From: Marthasterias glacialis
Lineage: Eukaryota > Echinodermata > Asteroidea > Forcipulatida > Asteriidae
NCBI GenBank assembly: GCA_911728455.2
Contig: OU452219.1
Location: 10,692,397 to 10,756,396, forward strand
Direction of reading: 5' to 3'
Length of the DNA stretch: 64,000 nucleotides
Shown: positions 49,101 through 61,100 of the stretch, piece by piece
Position numbering within the stretch: the stretch's first letter is position 1
How the letters are laid out: the number at the start of each line of letters is the position of its first letter
Program-made: the position numbers and the translations under genes
Notes under the pieces: model-generated
Told to the model about the DNA's origin: nothing
Database searches by the model: none
The model's input: only the letters and a program-made list of their open reading frames with translations

Positions 49101-52100
49101 TGTTTGAGGGGGGGGGGCCACTTGTAAAGTTTTTTTGGGAGGCAGAAAGTGACAAGGCTGCTGCTTCAATGCTTTTTAATCTGCATATCAAACCTGTGCA
49201 CGTTCCAGAACTCTGTCAAGGGAAGAAATATGATGCGGAAGGTCAGTGATAAAGCGAGGCCCATCCTGTTCACATCCGTGTGCCATGTCTGTAACCATTG
49301 ACAAGCCAGCTACCTGCACAAAACTTAATCTGGGTTTGATACTTGAGCCCGGTTCTTACTTCAACACGCGGAAAAAGCGTTTGCGAAGCGAACTTTCGTG
49401 ATGCCAAACAATCAGTACGTGCTGTTTTCCCAGTTGCGATGCGAGAAAATTCGCTTTGCTGACGCAATTCGCCTGAAGTATGAACCGGGCTTTACCTGAC
49501 GTGGAGAGTTGTTAAACTTGTGGATGACACTACCAGAAAACATGGGAGGTTTTTGCCATGTTTTTTTTAGCATGGCTACCAGCTTTCAAGAGAATGAATT
49601 GCTGAAGAAGCCAATTTGAATTATATTGCTGGGTTTTATAGTTATGAGAGAACTTTTAAAGATGAAGATTGCGTCTTTTTAAACAAAATTCCTGCAGCCG
49701 TTTTCTTTTTTAATTCCCGGTGCACCGTATAATGACTATGGCTCTGAAACTTAATGTAGCAATTATTCAGTGTAAGCAGAAATGTAATAGTTTGTGAGCC
49801 CCAAAAAGGATGGCTGTATGATATGGTTTGTCAACTTTAAAAAGCGCAAAATACCTATGAAATGATTATATTGACACTTATAGAACAAAACTCCAGAAGA
49901 GTTTCTCAAAAGCAGCAGTTTTCTATCCGTCTAACTTCCACTGATTTGGTAAGGCGTGTCATGCGTGTCAAGTGTCACACCCAGGTTCAGTTGTTGCGGG
50001 TCTCCTCAGTGGTTGTGTGGAACACACTCCCTGCTGGTCGATGGATGAACTGCACGCCACCCATTGTAGCTGATAAAACTGCACGTGTCCATAGCTGCAG
50101 AGTCCTCCTTATCGTGGCACAGCCATGTCTCCCTCCCATCTTCATGTCCAGAGAGTAGCCGTCTTGTCTGACCTCATTAAAAAAGTATCTGTTTTGCCAA
50201 CAAGTAGCAACGTCTAGATCGGCTGTCCACCAAATTGGCATTCTGGAAGAATATAAGTAGTCCTTCCAAAACGATTGGGTGTTACTCTTAAAAATAAAGA
50301 GTTTATCTCATATGCATCACCACGTTGAAGTTAAGGTACAGAATTTCCAAGAACTAATATTTACAAATAGTACTTGAAATGCTGTGTGCTAATGGCCTGA
50401 AATGTTCATGGAGTTTATTTTGTCAGTTATTGATGAAAAAGTATTCGATTACAATCGTCAAATCCGTTGCCCTTAACATAATAAGGACTTGGTTTCTACT
50501 ATCTGACTAATTCTAAGAATCCAATTTGTTTTGGCAGAGATCTGGATCTAGCTATGAGAACAGTCTTGGATGAGCTTCATTGCAACGATCCCTTTGTCAT
50601 GACTTGATCGTTCTTTTTTAGTCTCCACAGCTTGTCTGAACAATCTCGTCCGTTCGTTTCCTGCCTCCTTGCCATGAAAAGGTCATTGACCTTGGTACCC
50701 AAGCCAACTCTGTTTTTAACCCCCCCACCACCACAGCAGCCCAATACAAGAAAGCCTGACCATGTTGCCAGTAATTTGCTCGTTCAATACAAGCCCTACG
50801 TTTGTCTGTGATTATACACTCTGTTGTCCCAAAAGCCGTCATGATGTTTGAAATGGAGTGTCCGAGTCCCAAATGTTTTTTATGGTCCTGTGACTTCATA
50901 ATGGCTCCACGCCCCCATGTCCTGTTTTGCCTTCAAATGGTGCTCAGTGTTATTGTAATGCACCCATCAAGTACAATTCCAATGTCCTGGGCACTTATGT
51001 TACAGAGGGAGTAGCAATGGTGGGTGGAAGGGTTAAGGTTAACCCACCTTCAAGGACGGATGATCTCTTTGACTTTGCTTTTTGCACGAGACAAAAAAAA
51101 CTATATTCATACTGTTCATTTAAGATGTGAAAGTTTGTATCCGTACAATCAGTAATGAGGGTTGACACTGCAATATTAAGCTCTCTTTTGAGTTTTCTGA
51201 AAAAGTATCCGAGAAGATATAGTGAGGACATTTTTTTGTGTGAAAAACAATCTCCAAAAGATGAAGTTGCAGAACCTTAAGATTTGCTAACAATTGAAAC
51301 AGGCCCCGTACAAAAGAGCTCATCGTGGTGTTTTATCAAACTTGCTTTCAGTAAAGATCAACAGTTTGATTATCAATTCTAGACAGAGTTGCGTTTCTTG
51401 TCTTAATAGTTTAGTCAACAAATACATGTACATAGAAGAGACAAAAAGTTTCAGCGATTGTTTACTCTGAATGCAAATGTGATAAACACAAAAATTGTTA
51501 CCTCATGTTTGCAAAGGTAAGCTTCTTTTGTTGCCACTTTCCCGCAACTACCAATCGCACTGGCAATAACGTAACTCAACAGAAATTCCACAGGTAAACC
51601 GCACAAAATCACAACATGCGTGCACTTTTATTTGCACAAATCCTGGTGGGAACTGCACTCAGAAAAAAAAAAAAATTGTTCAAATGTTCGGATGATAAAA
51701 ATACAAAATATGTCTTGGTGTTAATATGTTGTTGCTGCAAAGACTTCAGTTATATAGTCTTTTTTAATTTGTCATGCCGGGTATGTGCAGCCTCAATTTG
51801 GAAAATTCTTGCTGAGGCGTGATCCTTGGCCGAAACGGTTTTTAAACATGCCAGTCACATCCCTAACAACGCAACTCCGTGGAATTTACTTAGAATCTTG
51901 TCAAAAATGACCGAATATATGCCTTTTAAATGGAAACTAACAGTTTTTCTTATATTTGGCAAATTTTCTCTGCTGTTTGGCAGTTTTTGTGTGTGTGGGG
52001 GGGGGGAATGGACAGAATAGGTGGTTTACATGTATTACACCACTGCACTTTCATTCACAATTATTATCAAGATTTTTTATTTATTTTTTAAAAATTTATG

Positions 52101-55100
52101 GGAAGAAACATGTCTTCAGTACAGGGCAAAAAAAAACAAATTCTCCAAGTCGTTTTTTTGTTGCACATTTTCTCATTGCTACTTCTTTCTTTTTAACGTT
52201 TAATTTGATGTTGTTTTCTACGCCTGCCCACTTGTCTTTGACCAGGTCCAGAACACACCATGATGTTATCCATGCAGTCCGCAATCCAAACCCCAAAATG
52301 ATTACCAAGAGTATTGTCCCCATGTAAACCTTCTGTAATTTTGAATTGTTCAAGTTTTCATTTCTTTTTTTTTCTTCCGTCTCCATTTTAGTTCATTTCT
52401 TTTAGTTTACTGCATGATTTATGCTATGTTTTTCACTACTTTTATACCTTTGTTTTGACATTTTCAGTTACTTTGTTGGAACGATCCAAATTAGGAGACA
52501 TTTTAAAAAGTTGTTACCATCATCTTTATACATGTGTAGCTTTAAAAAAAAAATAGTTGTCCTTTTGGAATGAATAAGTACATTCTCTATAGTGCAATCC
52601 AGTTTAGGTCAATTTTGTACCAGTGTATTTAGCTATTACTGGGACACTTTTATGCTTGTGTATGGATAAGGTGCAGGCTTGAACTCACAGCACACTAGCT
52701 TTTGCATAATGGTGTCAACATCATTGGTCAGAGATTCCTGTGGTGCGTAAAAAAAAAACAAACAAACATGAAGAATGTGTGTATTTGCATCCCAGTAATG
52801 GTGGAAAACATTGGTAAAGGACATACCAAAAGGATTTGATAATACACTAATCCGAGCAGCTCGTCCGTGGTGGATTGCACTGCCGCAGCTATGGCCGAGG
52901 CACGTGCGCGTCGATGCACACGCATTGTGAATTTTCTGATTGGTGCATATTCACGGCTGATGCGCTATTGTCGCACTGTACGTGTGTGCGGCAGCCATAG
53001 CTGCAATGGTGTAAGCCACCATGAACGAGCTTTGTGAACGAGATTAATGTATAGTCATGTATAAACATCCTTCAGCAAGTTTGACTTTTGTCTCGAGTTA
53101 CACAATTTGAAAGCATCATGGTAAAACATTCCTTTGAATGAATCTTAACTTGAAGTCCCCTTTAAACAGATTCAAAACTCAACCAAAAAAGTAAATATAG
53201 CATCTCAGTTCAAATTCAGAACCCCGTTTGTGGAGTTTTTGCACATCACTGGAGAACAACAATGTTAAGATTGAGTGAAGAAAAGACAACTGATGGCCCT
53301 ACCTTGTTTTAGTTTCTGTTGATCTGTTTTATACTTGGTTATTTTCTTTTCTTTTGTTCCTTTTATCTTGGAATAAAATCACCTTTCTAGTATATCTCCA
53401 TCCACTTCCTTTAATCAGTTTATTGTGGTCTTATTTTTGATCAAGTCTGAAAAGTCCACTTCCCCGGGCCTAGTGGTTTATACGTGTATCTGCAGAAGAA
53501 AGTCTCAAGCATTCCCAGACCGGCCTTCAACAATGTCATTACCAAAATTATCAAAACAATCTTTAAGAATTCTCTAAAGTCATCCTGTTTTAAAGTGTCA
53601 ATTTTTCTTACTAACACTGAAGTTTGTCTTTCTGCACAGAGCACCGTGTTACGTCACCTGAGTGTATTAATGGGATACAAACAGCTTGAAAAATGCTTTA
53701 TATTAGCTCCACAACAACTCCGAGAGTCTGCTGTGTTCTATTCATTTATGGCTGGAGCCCCTAAGGTACTCTCCACTCTTCAATGAGGCCGTTTTCCCAA
53801 TCTATTTTGAGGCCGATATTTAGTACATATTGTTGTGTCAGTGCAACAAGGTTAAATCTCCTAAACTAGCTTTTTGTGGGAAAGGCAAGTTTAAGAATGT
53901 CCAAAGGTTGTATCTCACTGTGGATGTACACACAAAGTCAATGGACGCCAAGAGAACTATGCTTTTGTTGCACTGACATGACAATTATAGATTTGATGAT
54001 TCACTTTTGTATGTGTGTGAGTAAAACCTTTAACTAGTGTATCTACCCCTTGCAAATGACGTCGACAACGAGTGTGGCAATATTTTGAGGGTGAAAATTG
54101 CATCCTGATTGTATTATCTGTTTGTAATTGAGAAATGAATGCACCATAGCCAAAACTAGTTAAAAACAGAACTTTTTTGAGTGATTGGACCTCCCCCCCC
54201 CCCAGTGGGAAGAGTGCATACATGTGTAAAGATACCTATAAATGAAGGTTAAGCTATTCGGTTATCACATCTGTGAAACTACTTTCTGAATAATTGAGTT
54301 AGAGTAGGTTATAGTTAACTGTTTTACAGACCATTCATTTCTGTACAATCATCACCCAAGGCTGATGTTATTGATTTTTTAACTCAATGCTGTCATTAAC
54401 AATTTCTGGAAAAATAATGCAAAACATAAATTTGGTTGTGTGTGAGAAATGTTGAACATGGGAAATACTGGAAATTTCAATTCAGAACATGTCCTTTACC
54501 TGGGCCTTTTTGTGAAGTTGTCATATGTCAAATCTTGCGGTCGTTTGCAGCCGCTATGGGTGTTTTGGTACAAGCCGTTTGCAGCCGCTTTTCACATTTT
54601 CACTGACTTAACTTTGGTGTTATTTCACAAATAATGTATATCGCCATAAATGCCATCTGTGGATAGTCACTGTTTGATATGACTGATATCAAGTGGAAAA
54701 CTTGTGAGTTCCCGCAGGGTAACTTCCAACCAAATCTTGGGTCATCCCAGCAAGTTTGGTTGTCCAAGTTCTATCGATGCTGGTTTGCCTATTTTCTAAT
54801 CCTAAAATTTATAGTTCTATTGTCCCAATTTACGTGACGTCATCATGAAAACAAATGATGGTTGCACCATTTTGGGAGTCAATGTCATAAATGTGTGTTA
54901 TAAATACAGTATATTGCATGTTTTAGGCGGTGCGGCGTTTACACGCTTACCATACCGTTTACGTGCAGTTTGACTCCCAATATGGCGAGCGTGGCAGACA
55001 GTAGTCGCGTGTGATGTTGTTGCAAGGGGTAAGTCGACTCTTTCTTTTGCGCCATGGAGTTATACATGAAATCTTGCCGCAAGTACACTCCATGCATTCA

Positions 55101-58100
55101 TTACTGTATGTCTTCCTTACATGTAGATGTTGGACCATAATGTGAAGGTTGGAACTGTCTTACTGCCGATGATCATAGAGCTCTTAGCCTACTGTCCCTC
55201 GCCCCAGAAAGCTCCTCAAGACATGCAGCTCCATGACTACACACTGTGGTTCCTGGAGCCACACTGTAGAATATCATGGCTCATGTCATTTCTTATTATA
55301 CTGTACAAGGTAAGGTCAAAGGTTGCAGGGCTGTGTCGCAAATGAACATCTTTGACTAGGGCTATGGCTGTTGTCTGGAATGTCAGTCGTTTTGTACCCA
55401 AGTCAGTTGTACCCAGGGTTCATAGCACAGTGACAAACATGACATACAATAGACTTAAACACAATGACTGCCTTGGAGAAAGGCTAGCATGCTTCACGCT
55501 GAGAGGTAGTTTCGCGACGGCGAGTCATAAATTTTAGCCTACTTTGACGGCATTTCTGTTGGAGAACTTTTCGGATTATACTCTCTCTCTCTGGTATTTT
55601 TTGTTTCTAAATCTGTTAACGAAATCTAGTCCCGGGATTGCTGGAGCGAAACTCATTTTCTGGAGGCTTTTTGAGATTCAGCTGACTGCCCACTGGTAGC
55701 GGGTTTGCATGACTGGCTTAATCTCCTATGTGCAACATAATAATTACTGGGTATGAAACGACTTGGGTATGAAACGACTTGGGTACGAAATGACCTGCTT
55801 CGTTTGTCTGCACCAAGTTATGTTGAAGTACATACAGGCAATTGCAGTCAGCCAGCCAACGCCGCATCCAGAGATGTCAATATTAAACACTGCCTCACTG
55901 TCCCTACTTTTTGCATATTTGTGAGGGCAGCATAACCCCCAGCAGAAAATAGCCACATCCTTTTGAAGGAGTCCAAAATATACACAGCACGTTTCCGGAG
56001 AGTCGTTTGTAGGTCCTGACTTATGACTAGTCCATTAAGTTGGGACTAGTAACTCGTCCTAACTCAAGATAATAATCCTAGTCCTAGCGCTTTGTGAAAT
56101 CCACACCAGGTCACATGTCTTTAGCCTTGTTAGTTGTCTGAAGTTATCGCTCCATTTTGATAAAAAGTTAACCTAGACCAAGACTGTTGAGCTGATTATA
56201 TCCTTGTCTTGTATCATAATAGTATAACTTTGACCAATTGGAGTTGAAAGCGGAAGTGAAGTCCCTTGTACGTATTACCATCAACACCCTGGAGGCACAG
56301 AGGCATCAGTGTAAACCAAAGCGTCCCGAGCCACCTACGCCAGAAGATATCTGGGGTGCTACTACCCCACTAGAGAAGAAGAAATCAGGTAAATAATGAG
56401 CAGGTCAGTGGGACCTTTCCGAACTGTCGTCAACGCTGTCAGGAAAGTCAAGATTTAGGTCATCTAGAAATTACCATATAGACCGTAAATGCTGTGGGTC
56501 TGTGTCAGGTACCCTGCATACAACAGTGTCTCTGGGAGTGGGGGAATTTGGAACTGGATGCAAACAGCAGAGTATTGACCCCCTTGTACTATCTGCCCAT
56601 GGTCGGCCATTTTGAGAGTGAAATTGTATGTGCAGATATGGTGAGCGTGTAAATACGTGCCCAAACTGATTACCAAAATGTGGTGATGATGTCCGGTGAA
56701 TGGTCTTTGCAATAGTTATGAGGAATGGTTAAACTACACTCAACAACCAAGAAAATTATAGGCTTCTTTTTCACACTATGACAAATCTCTGTTATGGCTA
56801 TGGGTCCGGTCTGTGTACGTTTGACTGACCTTTTCACACTACAACATTTCAATCCGGTGTTGACCCGTGTAGAGTGCTCGATTCGTGTGGAAACCAACCC
56901 TGGTCGGGAGGTGGGTTGGGAGCTCTCGATCCGTGTTGAAATTTCCAACACGAGTCAGAAGTCGTAGTGTGAACACTCCAGGGTTCATTTAGGATCTGTG
57001 TTGGATGCGTGGCGCCATCCACAGTAATGCAGTATGGGAGTGTTCCGCTTGGATTCGTGTAGGACCCTGGCAGTATGAAACGATCGCACAATACACGGGT
57101 CGACAGTTACACATGTAACCTACGAGCTGATTTCGCACAGAGCTAGTGTGAAAGCAGAGTGGGTTTGCGGAGTTGACCCGTGTAGATTTCGACACGGATC
57201 GGACATCGATAGTGTGAAAAGGCCACAAGGAAAAGAGCTGCTTGGTTTTATTATAATGATTCAGAACATGATTTTGATCTCCCGCAATGCCTTAGTCAAT
57301 GACTGACATATTCCCCACCACCACAGAGTCCAGTCTGATCCAAGCTATGAATGAAATGGAAGACCAAGATAACAGTGAGGAGGTATCGTCGATTCCTTCG
57401 GCAGGGCCATCCTCTCCCCTCCTCCCAACAGCTCCTAGGGAGATCCCTGCTGGTCTACATCAACAAGTGGAGTGTGAGCCAGATATGCTGTTCGTACCTG
57501 AGGAAGAGGTAATGCATTATGGTTGTCAATGTTGATAATTCCATGTTTGTATAAAATATGAGATGATAATCAGAAAATGTATATTGTCTGATTTCAGGTA
57601 AGAAAGGCCGAATTAAACTTGGTACTGTTAAAATTTCTTGAGAAATAATACTATCTGAAATAGTGGCATCTTGAGAGAACTTTATCTAAAGCTGTTCAGC
57701 AGAAAAGATTGTTCAAGAAAATACTATGCAGAGAACCAGTCAATAGCACTAGCATTCAATAGCATTTTGGCTGGTAACCTGTTTCTGCTAAGCAGCTATT
57801 TAAAATCGGGCACTGGGCAGTCAATAGAAATACATGTAATTTACAAAAATCAAAACAAACAAATTCAACAATTAAATAAGCCATTTTCTGAACTTTTGTT
57901 GTTGAAAACTAGACAAGTGAACACATGCACACTTTCAAAAATTTTGCTGGACACAAGTTCATCGATGATGATGGTGATGTTAATGACACTTCCAAAACCC
58001 ATTGCTGTAACATCTTGGGGTTCATTGTTTTCCTTGTGGGTTATTACTTGATATTTGAAGTGTTGCATCTCCTTAATAAAGTGATCCCGTTAATGCCTCA

Positions 58101-61100
58101 TTCCCAGGTCATAGACTTGGATGTGATCCCTGGTTACAAGGCAGTTTCAGGTTGAATGTCTATTGGCTGGCAATCCCCGAACAAAGATATTGACAAAATA
58201 GGGAGACGGCCAACATCAGGGCTGGATAGCTCAGTCGGTAGAGATTTGGCACAATATTAGAGGTCACAGGTTCGAATCCTGTTTTTCTTTATTCACTCCA
58301 AAATTAGAGTTCATTTAAGTCTTACGATGGCCTTTCAATCACTGATCCAGGTGACTGCTCTAACCATCAAGAAGTCCAATCTTAGCTTCGTGGCGTCAAC
58401 CATTGTGGAGGTAGAGGAAGAAAATGACGAGAGTGTGGAAGACTTGGAGCCCCTGAACAAGGTGGAAGCAATCCCTGCCAAGGCCTTGATGGTCAGCAAA
58501 GAGGAACCTGTCGTTGCTCAGGCTGTACCAAGGGTAAGGATGAATTAGACTAAGATTGATAGAGCACCTTACGATGTGGAGACTTGAGTGTCTCTCAACA
58601 AGGTGGAAGCAGTGGCAGTACCTGCTGAAGCCTTGATTGTCAGCAGAGATGAAGCAGTTGTTGCTCAGACTGTACCAAGGGTAAGGATAAATCAAACTGA
58701 AATTGGTAGAGCACCTTACGATGTGGAGATTGAAGTGTCTCTCAACAAGGTTGAGGCAGTCTCTGCTGATGGTCAGCAAAGAACTTAAGTCTTTATATTT
58801 AAAATGAATTCATTTTAGGGTGTTTATAGAGACCCTGACATTTCAACAACTCCTACCAGAAAGATGACAAGACTGAATTGCTGGCCTGCAGTAGAAAGTA
58901 AATACTCAGATATCTTAAGAATGAGTCTGTAGATCTGAACACAATTTGATGACCCCTGCCCATTCATAGATGACTCGGTCTTATAAGCTTGACCAATGAT
59001 GATAATCGGCCATTAGTTATCGAAGCAAGCTGCACTTTAAGAAATGACTCATGACAACCCTTTGGTTTGCTCTTCCCCTAGGTTGTGACTGAAGTAGCCA
59101 AGGTGGAACGCCAAGCCCTGGAGCCCACGCTCATGACAGCCAAAGTAGAGTCCTTCTTCTCCCCATTTGAGAAGAGCAAGCTCCAACCTCGCTTCCGCTC
59201 CAAGAAGCAGCGTAAGATGGGTGTGGCCACCATCTCGTCCAACGCCCTGTCACAGCGCATTGACAACAAGTTGGGTGGAGGCAAACAGGGGGATCTCACC
59301 CTCGATTTGTCGGCAGCTGCGGGAGGTGTCAACTCCGGTATTCCCAAGAGTGGCATGACTAGAAAGAGCAAGGAGAAGGGGAAGAAGCGATCTCAGAAGT
59401 TGAAAGATCAGTCCTCTAAGACGCCGGAGAAGAAGAGCAGTGTGTACTCAGCTGCTAAGCGTTATCATGAAGATAAAAACTACATGGCTCTGACTAGGTA
59501 ATAGTTCAGGATAACTTTATCATTCCATAATAAAATGTCGATGACTTTACTCATGTATGGCAGGGTGTTTAGGCACAATTTTGAAATACATGTAGTATGT
59601 CTAAATTTGCTCTAGACTGAACAGCAGGTGTCCAGAATTACACCAGAATTACTCACTTACAATACTTTTATGTGAACAAAACATATAGTAGGGTGTCCAG
59701 ATTTAGAATTGGGTGTACAAAATGCACAAACACACTGGCAATCCTAAGGTGAGCATCATTTTTTAATTGATTATTTTATTTTATTTTATTTTATTTTATT
59801 TATTTTTTTTTCCCGGGGGAGGAGACCACAGAGTTGTTTTTGACTGCCAACATGTCTGTTATCTTCCCAATATGCAGGAAACCTATCAGCAAGTAAACCT
59901 TTAAAACAAGTAGACGCTCACATTTTCAACAAAAGGGCATACCTAGCAACATGGGCTTACACATCAGCACTTGTGGGATCCTGACAACAAAAGAACAGTG
60001 GACCCCACAAGGCAATTCTTTAGAAATGGGACAATGAAGAACCCCACAAGTGCAGATGTGTAAGGATGTGTGTTTTTGTAGGCATCTTAATTATATATCA
60101 GACAATGATGGAATGAAAGCTTCAGACTACACACTAATGTTTTTTTTTTATTAATGTGCACTTCTCGTGTCTTTGAACTTTTTTCCATCAAGTGGTTAAA
60201 ACGATGCACATGGGACCAAACAAGTCCCCAAAATGTTTGAAACCTTGCAAATATAGGTCTACGTTTTAATAGACCCCTTGCAAGTGCCACCATTGCTGAG
60301 GTCATTGCGTGTGTACGCGCCAAACCCAACTGTCAGTCAATGAGAGGTCTTTTTGTGACCTCAGTGAGGGCGCTGTTTAAGCTTCTGATGTCATTTGCAA
60401 GGAGTCTAACTTGTTGCTAAGTCATTGCATCACACATGTGCATATCTGCTGAGGGCCCAAAAGTTTCATTTCTTCTTACTCCAAAGCTGACTTACGTTTG
60501 TGTGTAATTTTACAAAAAAAATCACCCATTTCATCGTTCAAGAGCCTGTCTTATGACGGAAACTTGTAGTGCTAAGAAGACCTTACTAGCTGAAGAAATT
60601 ATCTTCTTGTATTAATCATCAAAGAAAAACTAGTACAATGCAACTCCTATATGAGTGCACTGTTTGGTTTGGGTGTATACAGACAGATTTACTCAAAGCA
60701 AGTAGTGTCATAGTAATGTGCCTGCCTTATTTCAAAATTGGCTGATGGGCTTCTGGTAATCAGTGGAGCCAGTTTGTGTGAAGTGGGCGTGGCTTACGTC
60801 AGAATTATGTCACACTTACTAAGAGGATATGAGACTATCATTAACCCGGGATATGTTTTTCTTCAGGTGTACTGACTGTGGTGTTTTACTGGAGGAGTGT
60901 GATGATGATACTATATCACTTGCCATCGTAGTCCTATCTACCCTGGTCCATAGAGACCCTGAGCTAGCTGCTCCTCTCCTTCTGGAGATGCTCCAAGTTG
61001 TGGCAAGGTAGGTAGTCATGTCGACCTGTTTACATTGGTCAGAAAAGTAGCTGGAGTGTTTGTTTTAATGTTGTGGACAGAGAACAAGACCAGCCAAAGA

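Noticed and set aside
50000..50900. Possible decayed Tc1/mariner transposase on the minus strand
   Set aside because: Short frames there lack a DDE-type motif or a stretch I can place with confidence; no terminal repeats were found.
58396..58779. 127-codon minus-strand open frame with internal repeats
   Set aside because: Antisense shadow of exon 34 and its tandem copies; the repeats are those of the duplication.
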